From the NCBI RefSeq assembly GCF_016908465.1, contig NZ_JAFBDY010000001.1:310001-374000 (forward strand): a stretch of 64,000 nucleotides of DNA. Reading direction: 5' to 3'. Position numbers and translations under genes: made by a program. Source of the stretch: Lysinibacillus composti (GTDB lineage Bacteria; Bacillota; Bacilli; Bacillales_A; Planococcaceae). Positions 53,780 to 62,599 of the stretch are shown here, piece after piece; position 1 is the first letter of the stretch; every line of letters starts with the position of its first letter. The notes beneath the pieces were generated by a model. It was not told the DNA's origin, made no database searches, and saw nothing but the letters and a program-made list of their open reading frames with translations.

Positions 53780-55675
53780 ATGAAATCAGTTAAATGGCCT
53801 AAACATTCGATTTTAGCTCTAGCAATTATTGCTACATGGATTAAAACAGCGATTGTATACCATACAAGTTTTGATATGAAAATCGAAAATCCAATGCAGG
53901 AATTGATTTTACTAATCAATCCTCTTAGTTTTTTACTTTTTATTTATGGTTTATCGTTATTCTTAAAAACGTCAAAAGCGAGAAATCGTTATATTATTAC
54001 GGTTAGTACTTTGTTATCAATTGTACTTTTTGCTAACGTTGGGTTTTATCGTTTCTATAATGACTTTATAACTTTACCTGTTTTGTTCCAAACAAGTAAT
54101 TTTGGTGAATTAGGTACTTCGATTAGTGAAATTATCAATTGGACAGATATTCTCTATTTTGTTGACATTATCTTATTACTAGTAGTAATGAAGTTTATGC
54201 CAAAATATGAAGGGAAAATGGAAGTCCGTAAACAAGTACGCCGTGCTTATTTTGTACTCTCTCTTGCGGTATTATTCTTGAACTTAGGATTAGCAGAAAG
54301 TGAACGTCCACAATTATTAACACGTAGTTTTGACCGAGAACTATTAGTGAAAAATATTGGGACATATAATTATCATTTATATGATATATATATCCAATCA
54401 AAATCATCTGCTCAACGCGCATTGGCTGATGGTAGTGAACTTGTAGAAGTAGATAACTATGTTCAAGCCAATCAAGCAGCTGTAAATGAAGAAATGTTTG
54501 GTAAATATGCAGGACGAAATATTATTCTTGTTCAATTAGAATCTTTACAAAATTTCGTAATCAATAATGAAATGAATGGGGAAGTGGTAACTCCATTCTT
54601 AAATTCTTTAACTAGCGATAAAGACACTTATTATTTTAGTGACTTCTACCATCAAACAGGGCTAGGAAAGACGTCTGATGCTGAATTTTTAGTTGAGAAC
54701 TCTTTATTTGGATTAGGACGTGGGGCAGTATTTTTTACCCACGGTGGAAATACCTATAATTCAATGGCAGAGAGTTTAGGTAACAATGGTTATTTTTCTA
54801 ATGTCATGCACTCTAATAATAAATCGTTTTGGAATCGTGATATGATTTATAAATCCTTAAATATTGATAAATTCTATGATCTTGACTCGTACCAAGTCAC
54901 AGATGAAAATTCAGTTAACTGGGGTTTGAAAGATATTCCGTTCTTTGAGCAATCTGTTGATTTAATGACTGAAATGCCACAACCGTTTTATTCTAGAATG
55001 ATTACGCTAACAAATCATTATCCGTTTTATTTAGATGAAGAAGATATTATGATTCCTGAATATAATTCGAATTCGGGTACATTAAACAGATACTTCCAAA
55101 CAGTTCGTTATTTAGATGAATCGATAAAAGTATTCTTTGACGAACTGAAGGAAAAAGGCCTATATGATAATTCAATTATTGTAATGTACGGTGATCATTA
55201 CGGTATTTCAGAAAACCATAATAAGGCGATGTCAATGTACTTAAATAAGGAAGAGATTACACCTTATGACAGTGCATTACTTCAGTCAGTGCCATTATTT
55301 ATCCATGTACCTGGTTCAGGAGATGGTGAAGTAATAGATAAAACAGCGGGTCAAATTGATTTAAGACCGACTATCTTACATCTGCTAGGTATTGATACAT
55401 CGAACGATATGCAATTAGGTGCGGATTTGTTCTCCGAAGAACATGAAGACTTTGTTATTTTCCGTGATGGTCGATTTATAACAGATCAGTACGTGTATGC
55501 GAGTGAAGTATGTTATGACCGTGATACAGGAGAAGAAATTGGTATTGAGGCATGTCAACCTTATATTGAGCGTGCATCAGTCGAACTAGAATATTCTGAT
55601 AAAATCATAAATGGAGATTTATTGCGTTTCTATGATGAAGAAACAGGTAATTTAAAACATGAATCATTAGAATAA
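53780..55675 (+). CDS. ltaS: Lipoteichoic acid synthase (LtaS family)
   Basis: A 631-residue enzyme that polymerises glycerol-phosphate from phosphatidylglycerol onto the glycolipid anchor outside the membrane. Five N-terminal membrane segments (to about residue 170) precede the extracellular sulfatase-fold domain. Thr298 (GLGKTSDAEF) is the catalytic nucleophile; Mn ligands are in QLESLQN, GDHYGISENHN and the flanking His. ATG at 53780 follows AGGAGG at 9 bases; the ATG at 53771 abuts it. B. subtilis yqgS is the local orthologue. Confidence 0.93.
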   Translation: MKSVKWPKHSILALAIIATWIKTAIVYHTSFDMKIENPMQELILLINPLSFLLFIYGLSLFLKTSKARNRYIITVSTLLSIVLFANVGFYRFYNDFITLPVLFQTSNFGELGTSISEIINWTDILYFVDIILLLVVMKFMPKYEGKMEVRKQVRRAYFVLSLAVLFLNLGLAESERPQLLTRSFDRELLVKNIGTYNYHLYDIYIQSKSSAQRALADGSELVEVDNYVQANQAAVNEEMFGKYAGRNIILVQLESLQNFVINNEMNGEVVTPFLNSLTSDKDTYYFSDFYHQTGLGKTSDAEFLVENSLFGLGRGAVFFTHGGNTYNSMAESLGNNGYFSNVMHSNNKSFWNRDMIYKSLNIDKFYDLDSYQVTDENSVNWGLKDIPFFEQSVDLMTEMPQPFYSRMITLTNHYPFYLDEEDIMIPEYNSNSGTLNRYFQTVRYLDESIKVFFDELKEKGLYDNSIIVMYGDHYGISENHNKAMSMYLNKEEITPYDSALLQSVPLFIHVPGSGDGEVIDKTAGQIDLRPTILHLLGIDTSNDMQLGADLFSEEHEDFVIFRDGRFITDQYVYASEVCYDRDTGEEIGIEACQPYIERASVELEYSDKIINGDLLRFYDEETGNLKHESLE

Positions 55676-55678
55676 ATA

Positions 55679-55712
55679 TAAAAGACGTAGCCTTCTCGCT
55701 ACGTCTTTTTAT
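55679..55712 (+). terminator. Rho-independent terminator after ltaS
   Basis: AAAGACGTAGC pairs exactly with GCTACGTCTTT around CTTCTC. Confidence 0.88.
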
Positions 55713-55724
55713 TATGATAAATAG

Positions 55725-55757
55725 AAAAAACGAGGGGTAAAAGCCCCTCGTTTTTTC
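55725..55757 (-). terminator. Terminator after yqgW
   Basis: AAAAAACGAGGGG pairs exactly with CCCCTCGTTTTTT. On the minus strand it follows the yqgW stop and ends in T residues, so it serves that gene. Confidence 0.85.
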
Positions 55758-55764
55758 AAGCTAA

Positions 55765-55944
55765 TTAGTGTAATTTTGGTGGATAACCTTGATTTAAAAC
55801 AGTCATGATGACGAACCAACCGAAAATAGCAGCGGCTGCAACACCAAAAATTAAAGAAAGAATATTTTTTTCTTTAATAGAACGGAATACACTAACAACT
55901 GAAAGGATTGCTATCAAAGCAAAAATAACCATTAATAAGTTCAT
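55765..55944 (-). CDS. yqgW: DUF2759 small membrane protein YqgW
   Basis: A 59-residue protein with two membrane helices (about 2-17 and 24-45), the SIKEKNILSLIFGVAAAAIFGWFVIMTVLN core and a polar GYPPKLH end, matching the DUF2759/YqgW pattern. ATG at 55942-55944 follows AAAGGAGTG on the minus strand. It is just below my 60-residue scan limit but has all the marks of a real gene, and the position before yqgX matches B. subtilis. Function unknown. Confidence 0.85.
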   Translation of the reverse strand: MNLLMVIFALIAILSVVSVFRSIKEKNILSLIFGVAAAAIFGWFVIMTVLNQGYPPKLH

Positions 55945-56118
55945 TAAAAAAACACTCCTTTCGACATTAGAAAAATGAATGTCGTAAACAATATTCCTTC
56001 TTTATTTTAAAGCACCTAACTTCTTTTGTCGAGGAAAATTCTTGCATTTTAATAGAACGGACATTTATAATTTTTATTTTAACTACTTCCATGTATAATA
56101 TTCCCTGAGGTGATAAAG

Positions 56119-56763
56119 TTGTTGAATGTAAAATCTCTAAGTTTAGGACCAGTTCAAACCAACTGTTATATCGTTAGTAATAAGCAAAAGGAATGTCTTA
56201 TATTCGATCCAGGGGAAGAATCAGAGCGAATAATAAAAGAAGTAAGAAAAAGTAATTTAAATCCTCTAGCAATTTTCTTAACGCACACACATTTTGATCA
56301 TATTGGTGCAGTTGACGATATAAGAAAAACGTTTAATTTACCATTATTTGTCCATGAAAAAGAAGTTAGTTGGCTTTCAGACCCATCGAAAAATGGATCT
56401 GCAAAATATGCGGAACTGCCCAACTACATTGTAGGATTGCCTGAAAAAGAACATATCATACGAAACGAACAAATATTTGAAATTAAAGATTTTATTTTCA
56501 AAGCAGTTTTTACACCTGGACATTCACCTGGTAGTGTGTCTTATATTTTTGAAAATGATGGTTTTGCTATTGTAGGTGATACTTTGTTTGAAGGAAGTAT
56601 AGGAAGAACGGATTTAATTGGTGGTTCAATGGAAGTGCTCTTAAAATCTATTCATGAAAAGTTATTAATTCTTCCTGAAGATACAATTATTTATCCAGGA
56701 CACGGTGACTATACAACACCTGGAGTAGAAATGGAAATGAACCCATTTTTACATGGTTTTTAA
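56119..56763 (+). CDS. yqgX: Metallo-beta-lactamase-fold hydrolase YqgX (glyoxalase II-like)
   Basis: A 214-residue MBL-fold hydrolase. The metal motif is THTHFDHIG (about 54-62), followed by the histidine of PGHSPGSV, the aspartate of GDTLFEGSIGRTDL and the C-terminal PGHGDYTTP. Substrate is probably a thioester or sulfane-sulfur compound; similar proteins are annotated as glyoxalase II. The frame is open from GTG 56110, but that codon lies inside the ribosome site; TTG 56119 or 56122 is more likely. Confidence 0.85.
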   Translation: MLNVKSLSLGPVQTNCYIVSNKQKECLIFDPGEESERIIKEVRKSNLNPLAIFLTHTHFDHIGAVDDIRKTFNLPLFVHEKEVSWLSDPSKNGSAKYAELPNYIVGLPEKEHIIRNEQIFEIKDFIFKAVFTPGHSPGSVSYIFENDGFAIVGDTLFEGSIGRTDLIGGSMEVLLKSIHEKLLILPEDTIIYPGHGDYTTPGVEMEMNPFLHGF

Positions 56764-56792
56764 ATTTGTAAATGTGTTGTAAATGCATTCAT

Positions 56793-56829
56793 AAAAAAAC
56801 ATCGACTGCTAATCAGTCGATGTTTTTTA
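56793..56829. terminator. Bidirectional terminator between yqgX and yqgY
   Basis: AAAAAACATCGACTG pairs exactly with CAGTCGATGTTTTTT (15 bp) around CTAAT. Confidence 0.9.
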
Positions 56830-57072
56830 TTAGTGGCCTCCACCTGGTACGTGAATGAAGGTAGTATAGTACGTAAATCCTGCAAAGAAAACTGTTAAAT
56901 ACGCACCGAAAATGTACATGTACATACGTTCTGAAAGGTTTAATAAGCCTAATAAAAGGAATAATACAGAATTACCAACGAATAATAGCGAAACCTCGTA
57001 CATATCACCAAGGTAGAACATAACGGCAAAAATACCTGTCCAGAAAGCCATAACTTTATACATATTGCCCAT
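56830..57072 (-). CDS. yqgY: DUF2626 membrane protein YqgY
   Basis: An 80-residue protein with two or three hydrophobic segments, the MYKVMAFWTGIFAVMFYLGDM start and a conserved-looking FIHVPGGGH end, matching the DUF2626/YqgY family; function unknown. ATG at 57072 follows AAGGAGGG; the longer frame to 57240 crosses the next gene's 3' end without a start signal. The position after yqgX matches B. subtilis. Confidence 0.88.
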   Translation of the reverse strand: MGNMYKVMAFWTGIFAVMFYLGDMYEVSLLFVGNSVLFLLLGLLNLSERMYMYIFGAYLTVFFAGFTYYTTFIHVPGGGH

Positions 57073-57184
57073 GAAGATTCCCTCCTTTTGCCATGCGACG
57101 CATAATATCATTACTATTATAAATGATTTCCAATAATAATGTAAACTGCTACTTCTCATATTATTTGTGACAAACAATTGGTAG

Positions 57185-57901
57185 CTATAGTAATGATGGT
57201 TCTTGAATGAGAATTTTATACTGACAAAGCTCACAATCATGAACCATGCTTTCTGTTTGGAGTAGTTCGTTTTCAGAGAATAAAGCGTCTATTTGACCTT
57301 GTAAATATGCCTCATGTAAAGCACAGACAATTTCATTATATTCTTGAATTTGGTTTCTGAATGGACAATTATAGATTGTAAAGATAATTTTCTTTCCTTG
57401 ATCTGTTTCACTAATTTGAGGGAAATATCCTATCATCGAAGAAGCATTTGCTAATATATTTAATTTATTATTAAAGTCTAAGCTATTTTTCGTTATTTTT
57501 TCTTTGATGAAAGTTTCTTTTACATTTTCAAAACCATCTTGATAACTAATTGCTTTCGCTTTTTCTAATGCTTCTGAACCGTAATCCTTAATTATTTGTA
57601 ACGTCCACTTCAGTAAATGCCCTTCGTCTCGTTTAGGAAAACTTAGAACAATTCCTTCCTCTGATGCCTTATAAACTCGTCCAGGGCGACCTCCCTTACC
57701 AGTTTTGACATAATCCGCTGTAATTAAATTGATTTCTGACAGCTTTGTTAAATGAAGTCTAGAAACATTTGGGTGAATGTCAAATTGTGTAGCTATATCT
57801 TGAACTGTAAAATATTTCTTTTGTTGTAACATGTATTCGTAAATCTGATAGCGAGTCTTATCTGCCAAAGTGCTTGTCACCTTTAATGGATGTATCAACA
57901 A
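57185..57901 (-). CDS. Winged-helix regulator with a C-terminal Cys-rich sensor region
   Basis: A 238-residue regulator with an N-terminal ArsR/SufR-like winged helix (KTRYQIYEYMLQQKKYFTVQDIATQFDIHPNVSRLHLTKL, with a Gly/Arg wing KGGRPGRVY). The C-terminal domain carries four cysteines: CPFRNQ, EIVCALH, HDCELC. The Cys order is close to the COG2345/SufR group, which binds an iron-sulfur cluster. TTG at 57901 follows AGGAGGTGG. The target genes are not obvious from the context (comG begins 240 bases away, divergent). Confidence 0.78.
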   Translation of the reverse strand: MLIHPLKVTSTLADKTRYQIYEYMLQQKKYFTVQDIATQFDIHPNVSRLHLTKLSEINLITADYVKTGKGGRPGRVYKASEEGIVLSFPKRDEGHLLKWTLQIIKDYGSEALEKAKAISYQDGFENVKETFIKEKITKNSLDFNNKLNILANASSMIGYFPQISETDQGKKIIFTIYNCPFRNQIQEYNEIVCALHEAYLQGQIDALFSENELLQTESMVHDCELCQYKILIQEPSLL

Positions 57902-58054
57902 ATTCCACCTCCTAATTGGTTTAATATTACAGAACTTGTAATTTTATTTTATCTTTTCTTAGTGAGAAATGGTAGGTATGAATGAAAATATTTATCAATT
58001 AAGATGAAATTTTGTGTTTCGATATCTTTAAGGCGCCCAAATAAAAAATATGAA

Positions 58055-58073
58055 GGATAAGGTTTTCTTATCC
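58055..58073. promoter_or_regulatory. Inverted repeat upstream of comGA
   Basis: GGATAAG and CTTATCC (7 bp, exact) flank GTTTT, 67 bases before comGA. A ComK AAAA-N5-TTTT pair was looked for upstream and not clearly found. The element could be an operator for the divergent regulator or an mRNA hairpin. Confidence 0.45.
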
Positions 58074-58139
58074 AATTTATCATCTTATACTTTCCTTAGT
58101 TACGATTTGCGGTCACGTAATTTAAAAATGAGGTGATGA

Positions 58140-59156
58140 ATGATGGAAATCGAATCAGTAGTGGAAAGTAAAAGCGAACAATTATTACTGAAGGCTTTGC
58201 ACTTTGGTGCGTCAGACTTGCATCTTGTTCCTACGAAAGAAAAGTTTCTAATCCATTTTAGAAAGTATGGAAAGTTATTTCCAGCGGGTGATCTTCCCTT
58301 TGAGATTGGAGATCGTATGATCAGTTTCTTTAAATTTTTATCTTCATTAGATATCGGCGAAAAACGAAAACCTCAAAGTGGTTCTTTTCATAAGGAATTT
58401 TTGCAAAAAATATATGCATTTCGTGTTTCAACTCTACCTTCAGTTTTCCAGAGAGAAAGTCTTGTCATTCGGTTAATGCTTCAAAATTCCTCATATCCAA
58501 TTTCTTCCTTATGTTATCATCCTAAAAAAGCTGAAAAATTATTGAATCTTGTCCATAGTCGTCAGGGGCTTTTATTATTTTGTGGTGCGACAGGTTCAGG
58601 TAAAACTACCTCGTTGTATTCATTAGTCAATTATTGTAGTGAAACACTGGCTAGACATGTAATTTCATTAGAGGATCCTGTGGAAAGTAGTCAATCTCAT
58701 CTGCTTCAAATACAAGTAAACGAAAGAGCAGGTATCACTTATGCTGCTGGACTAAGAGCGATTTTACGTCACTCCCCTGACGTTATTATGATAGGGGAAA
58801 TTCGCGATAGGGAAACTGCAAATATAGCAATTGAGGCTGCATTAACTGGCCACTTAGTGTTATCAACAATACATGCTAAAGATTCTGTGAACTGTCTATA
58901 TCGATTAATGGACTTAGGTATTTCAATTGAAGAAATTAGACAAGCACTTATTGGCATTGCCGCACAATGCTTAATTGAAGTTGGGCAATCTGAAGAAAGA
59001 AAAGCGATTTATGAGATATTGAGTGATCTTTATTTATATGAAGCATTAGCAACTGCGATGGGAGGACAGGAGTACAAACTTCCATTACAAGAAACTTTGC
59101 AGTTCCAAGTGCAGGCAGTTGGGGTGAATAAAAGCCATGTATCAACAACTTCTTAA
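58140..59156 (+). CDS. comGA: Competence pseudopilus ATPase ComGA
   Basis: A 338-residue type II/IV secretion ATPase that powers assembly of the transformation pseudopilus. Walker A is GATGSGKT (149-156), the Asp box LEDPVE follows, the His box HSPDVIMIGEIRDRETA and the late HLVLSTIHAKDSV are intact. It lacks the long N-terminal domain of GspE, as usual for ComGA. Start ATG follows GAGGTGATG; the ATG three bases later is equally possible. First of seven overlapping comG genes. Confidence 0.94.
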   Translation: MMEIESVVESKSEQLLLKALHFGASDLHLVPTKEKFLIHFRKYGKLFPAGDLPFEIGDRMISFFKFLSSLDIGEKRKPQSGSFHKEFLQKIYAFRVSTLPSVFQRESLVIRLMLQNSSYPISSLCYHPKKAEKLLNLVHSRQGLLLFCGATGSGKTTSLYSLVNYCSETLARHVISLEDPVESSQSHLLQIQVNERAGITYAAGLRAILRHSPDVIMIGEIRDRETANIAIEAALTGHLVLSTIHAKDSVNCLYRLMDLGISIEEIRQALIGIAAQCLIEVGQSEERKAIYEILSDLYLYEALATAMGGQEYKLPLQETLQFQVQAVGVNKSHVSTTS

Positions 59157-60207
59157 TATTAGATCATTTCTTTTTTATAGAAAAAAGGTAAAAAAAATAA
59201 ATCACCTATCCTCGTTACTGAGACGCCTAAGCATATTACTTCAAGAAGGATATACGTTTTCAGATTCAATTCAAATGCTATTACCTTACCATGTAGACGA
59301 TGTTGACTATTGGAAAAATCATGTTGATGAAAAATTTCGAGGAGGTGGCCAGATAATCGATATTTTACAAAGCTTTTCTATCCCCAAACATTATTTGGTT
59401 GCAATTAAAATTGCAGAAGATAGTGGAGGGATACCGTTAGCATTGAAAAATGTAGCAATTCAAATGGAATTCAATGAAATGATGCGGAATAAATTGGGGA
59501 AACTTTTAATTTATCCTATAGTATTGCTTATATTTATTTTTGGGATCTTTCTTGCATTTCGTACATTTTTTCTCCCAAATCTTGAAAATATCATTAATTC
59601 AAGGACCACAAATCATGTATCCTCAAGTCTTTGGATCTCAAATCTCTTTCTACATTTACCAGACTTCATCCTCATATTTGGTATGCTGGTAATTTTCTGT
59701 GTTTTACTTTCCGTCTATGGATTAAAAAAACAATCCATCGAGGCACAGTCTGCATTATTATTAAAAATTCCCATTGTCAATTACTTTTATAGATTGCACT
59801 TAACGAGAACTATTGGACGATCTTTAGGAAATTTAATCGTTAGCGGTTTTTCATTACAGCAAGCACTTCAAATTCTTAAACAACAACAATTAAATCTACA
59901 TCTGTCCTACATTATGAGCAAACTTGAAAAGCGAATTATATATGGTGATTCTTTGTCAAACGCTGCGTTAATTTTGTCGTGCTTCTTTCCAAAGTTTGAG
60001 GAGTTTATTAAACATGGCGAAAAAAGTGGCTATCTTGGGAGGGAATTGTTACTGTATTGTGAATTGCTTGACGATAAGCTTCAATCCATCGTTAAAACAA
60101 GCGTAGCAGTTGTTCAGCCCTTATTTTTTATCCTTATAGCAGTCTGCATTATTGCAGCATATTTAAGTGTGCTTCTCCCCATGTACAATCTTATTGAAAT
60201 TATTTAA
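59137..60207 (+). CDS. comGB: Competence pseudopilus inner-membrane protein ComGB
   Basis: A 356-residue GspF/PilC-family platform protein with three hydrophobic segments (about 128-150, 176-196 and 330-350) and two repeated GspF domains (SSLLRRLSILLQEGYTFSDSIQML and RTIGRSLGNLIVSGFSLQQALQIL). ATG at 59137 lies inside the end of comGA, a 20-base overlap; GGGGTGA precedes it. Confidence 0.93.
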   Translation: MYQQLLNIRSFLFYRKKVKKINHLSSLLRRLSILLQEGYTFSDSIQMLLPYHVDDVDYWKNHVDEKFRGGGQIIDILQSFSIPKHYLVAIKIAEDSGGIPLALKNVAIQMEFNEMMRNKLGKLLIYPIVLLIFIFGIFLAFRTFFLPNLENIINSRTTNHVSSSLWISNLFLHLPDFILIFGMLVIFCVLLSVYGLKKQSIEAQSALLLKIPIVNYFYRLHLTRTIGRSLGNLIVSGFSLQQALQILKQQQLNLHLSYIMSKLEKRIIYGDSLSNAALILSCFFPKFEEFIKHGEKSGYLGRELLLYCELLDDKLQSIVKTSVAVVQPLFFILIAVCIIAAYLSVLLPMYNLIEII

Positions 60208-60222
60208 GAGGTGAACTTAATC

Positions 60223-60576
60223 GTGTTAAAAAGTGAAAAAGGATTTACGCTAGTTGAAATGTTAATCGTGTTATTAATAATCTCTGTTTTAATTTTAATT
60301 ACAGTTCCTAATGTATCAAAACATTTTACATCAATCGATGAAAAGGGCTGTGATGCCTATATTAAAATGGTGCAAGGACAGGTACAGGCCTATAAAATCG
60401 ACAAAAAGAAGTATCCAGATTCTATTACAACGTTAAAGACTGACGGGTATTTAAGTAAAGATGTAGAAGCTACTTGTCCTAATGGAGATCCAGTTAGTAT
60501 TGATGACACTGGTAATGTAACTGTTTCAAGTAACCCGATAGAAGATACAACTGGTAAGTTAGAAAATAATGATTAG
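60223..60576 (+). CDS. comGC: Major competence pseudopilin ComGC
   Basis: A 117-residue prepilin. The processing site is KG|FTLVEM (cut after Gly7, Glu at mature position 5), followed by a long hydrophobic helix. Cys in GCDAY and ATCPNG can form the ComGC disulfide. GTG at 60223 is 7 bases from GAGGTGA; the GTG at 60211 sits on that site. Cleavage needs the prepilin peptidase ComC, which is not in this window. Confidence 0.93.
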   Translation: MLKSEKGFTLVEMLIVLLIISVLILITVPNVSKHFTSIDEKGCDAYIKMVQGQVQAYKIDKKKYPDSITTLKTDGYLSKDVEATCPNGDPVSIDDTGNVTVSSNPIEDTTGKLENND

Positions 60577-61006
60577 TAAATTAAAAAGTAGTGCGGGTTT
60601 TACTTTAATTGAAATGTTACTTGTTTTGTTCATTTTGGGAATGATTTCATCTGTCATTTTCCAACTATCATTTAAATACACAGAGAAGCAAGAAACAGAT
60701 CTGTTTATTAATCAACTATTGTTAGATTTACAAAGTATACAATCTCATGCTATTGAAACTAAAAAAACTACTTATGTTTCCTTTGAGGAAAACCATTATC
60801 GAGTCTATCATCAACCAACAGATCCTTTCATAAAGAGAGATTTCCCAGATGGTATTACATTTAATAAATATAGTAACTTGAAAATCATCACATTTACATC
60901 AGTTGGCGATATTCTACGTTTTGGGAAACTCATTTTTTATACGCCCCATGGTACAAAAGAATTAATGATTTATATTGAAAAAGGTCGGATGAAATTTGTT
61001 GAATGA
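60569..61006 (+). CDS. comGD: Minor competence pseudopilin ComGD
   Basis: A 145-residue type II secretion GspH-like minor pseudopilin. The processing site is AG|FTLIEML and the N-terminal helix is hydrophobic. ATG overlaps the comGC stop by 8 bases. Downstream the protein is polar and beta-rich. Confidence 0.88.
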   Translation: MISKLKSSAGFTLIEMLLVLFILGMISSVIFQLSFKYTEKQETDLFINQLLLDLQSIQSHAIETKKTTYVSFEENHYRVYHQPTDPFIKRDFPDGITFNKYSNLKIITFTSVGDILRFGKLIFYTPHGTKELMIYIEKGRMKFVE

Positions 61007-61304
61007 TAAAGGTATTTCATTGGTTGAAACATTGTTAACATTAGTCATACTTCTCACGGTATTTATCTCCTTGATACCTTTAAGCTATCAAATGTTAAGT
61101 ACATTAAATAGTGAAAAACTTGAACTACATGCTTCTGAGGTAGGTTATCAAGCTGCGAAGATAGTGTTGAATGCAACTATTTTTTCTGGTTCTGAAACGA
61201 TAGAGGGAGTTAAGTATGATTGGAATTACGACGGAACACAAATCTGCATTCAATATATTAACTTAGATGAGGTTAGGGAAAAGTGTATCAATCCTGGAGA
61301 ATAG
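60996..61304 (+). CDS. comGE: Minor competence pseudopilin ComGE
   Basis: A 102-residue prepilin-like protein: NDKG|ISLVETLLTLVILL start, where I replaces the usual F at mature position 1 but Glu5 is kept. TTG start with AAAGG upstream; it overlaps comGD by 11 bases. Two Cys late in the protein (QICIQY, EKCINP). Confidence 0.85.
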   Translation: MLNDKGISLVETLLTLVILLTVFISLIPLSYQMLSTLNSEKLELHASEVGYQAAKIVLNATIFSGSETIEGVKYDWNYDGTQICIQYINLDEVREKCINPGE

Positions 61305-61309
61305 ACAAA

Positions 61310-61744
61310 TTGAATCAAAGTGGTTTCACATTGTTAGAGGCCTTGATTCATTTAGTTACCTTCTTAATGTTTATGTCATTTATTGTTTTTTTCTACAGTT
61401 GGATAAACCAACTTAATATTTCAATATTTACGAAAGAACATGTTAGTTGGGAAATGTTTACTTATGACTTTAAGAATTATTTTGATGATATCTCTGACAT
61501 TGCAATTGAGCAAGGTGGGAGAGGCATTGAATTAACTTATGCCAACTCAGATGATAAAGTGCAAATTAACCAAAGTAATGAGGTACTACGCAAGCAAGTT
61601 GAGCGAAAAGGTCATGTACCGATGTTAGTTGGAGTGAAGAATGTTGAATTTAATTTAGAACAAGGTTTTGTTGAAATAAGGGTGGAGTTTATAAATGGTC
61701 TGAAAAAGGAGAGAACTTTTTTTGTACCACATACTGAAGGATAA
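61310..61744 (+). CDS. comGF: Minor competence pseudopilin ComGF
   Basis: A 144-residue ComGF-family protein with prepilin-type start NQSG|FTLLEALIHLVTFL and a long C-terminal soluble domain (ending KKERTFFVPHTEG). TTG at 61310 follows GGAGAATAG; the frame is open from GTG 61283, which has no clear ribosome site. It starts 5 bases after the comGE stop. Confidence 0.87.
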   Translation: MNQSGFTLLEALIHLVTFLMFMSFIVFFYSWINQLNISIFTKEHVSWEMFTYDFKNYFDDISDIAIEQGGRGIELTYANSDDKVQINQSNEVLRKQVERKGHVPMLVGVKNVEFNLEQGFVEIRVEFINGLKKERTFFVPHTEG

Positions 61745-61910
61745 TCGTGGTGTAATGTTCCCGATTGCTATCATGTTGTTATTTATTACAATGCTAACTA
61801 TTTTTTATTATATATTTTCATTTGAATCGCAAATAAAAGTATATAATTCATTGGAATTCGCCAATGTTCGTGCTACCATAAACCTACTAGAAGAAATTAG
61901 TAATAAATAG
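61722..61910 (+). CDS. comGG: Minor competence pseudopilin ComGG
   Basis: A 62-residue protein, short for ComGG (typically near 120): DNRGVMFPIAIMLLFITMLTIFYYIF is an N-terminal hydrophobic helix after a short lead, followed by about 25 polar residues. It lacks the usual G-F-x-L-x-E prepilin site. TTG follows AAGGAGAG and overlaps comGF by 23 bases. The identification rests on operon position and the hydrophobic helix; the short length suggests a reduced form or a truncation. Confidence 0.6.
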   Translation: MYHILKDNRGVMFPIAIMLLFITMLTIFYYIFSFESQIKVYNSLEFANVRATINLLEEISNK

Positions 61911-61941
61911 GATAATCTTATGGTAGTAAGAAGGTGGAAGC

Positions 61942-62454
61942 ATGCGGAAAATTTACTTAGTCGGGTTTATGGGGTGTGGAAAAAGCGCAATCGGGCGAAG
62001 GTTGAGCTATTTTTTAAAAATGCCATATTATGATATGGACCATGAAATTGTTAGACTCGAGGGAATGTCGATCCCTGAAATTTTCGAAAAATTTGGTGAA
62101 CCTTATTTTCGGCAATTAGAAACTGAATTTTTACGTAATTTTCGAAATGAGGCGTGCATCATTGCAACTGGTGGTGGAGTTGCAATGAATGAAGAAAATA
62201 GAAGAATTATGAGAAGAACAGGATTGGTTTTTTTCTTAGACGCCACATTTGATGATATCTATACAAGGGTAAAAAATGACAAAAATCGACCAATTGTTCA
62301 AAGTTCTACGAGAGAAGATCTTGAACAGCTGTTCAATAACAGAAGAAAATTTTATCGAATTTCTGGCCATATCAAAGTTTTAACTGAAGGTCGTACAATC
62401 AGACAAATCGTTGAATATATTGGTTTTCAAGTGAATCGTTTAAAAGGCGAATAA
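61942..62454 (+). CDS. aroK: Shikimate kinase
   Basis: A 170-residue P-loop kinase making shikimate 3-phosphate in the chorismate pathway. The P-loop is GFMGCGKS (8-15), the shikimate-binding residues are in MDHEI, RQLETEFL and ATGGGVA, and the lid has RPIV. ATG follows AAGGTGGAAG. It supplies chorismate for trpE and others in this window. It lies after comG and before gcvT, as in some Bacillales. Confidence 0.94.
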   Translation: MRKIYLVGFMGCGKSAIGRRLSYFLKMPYYDMDHEIVRLEGMSIPEIFEKFGEPYFRQLETEFLRNFRNEACIIATGGGVAMNEENRRIMRRTGLVFFLDATFDDIYTRVKNDKNRPIVQSSTREDLEQLFNNRRKFYRISGHIKVLTEGRTIRQIVEYIGFQVNRLKGE

Positions 62455-62599
62455 TGTTTGATTACTGCTAATAAATGTTCGTCTTTTGTTTGGAATTAAA
62501 AAAGGATTGCCTTTTATATGTGTTCAATGTTAGGATATAGGCAAGAAACAGTATTGAATTGTACATTGAATAATGAATACAATGAGCGGATGATTGTAC

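Noticed and set aside
57073-57240. Longer N-terminus for YqgY
   Set aside because: The family start and AAGGAGGG site are at 57072; the extension has no start signal and overlaps the regulator gene.
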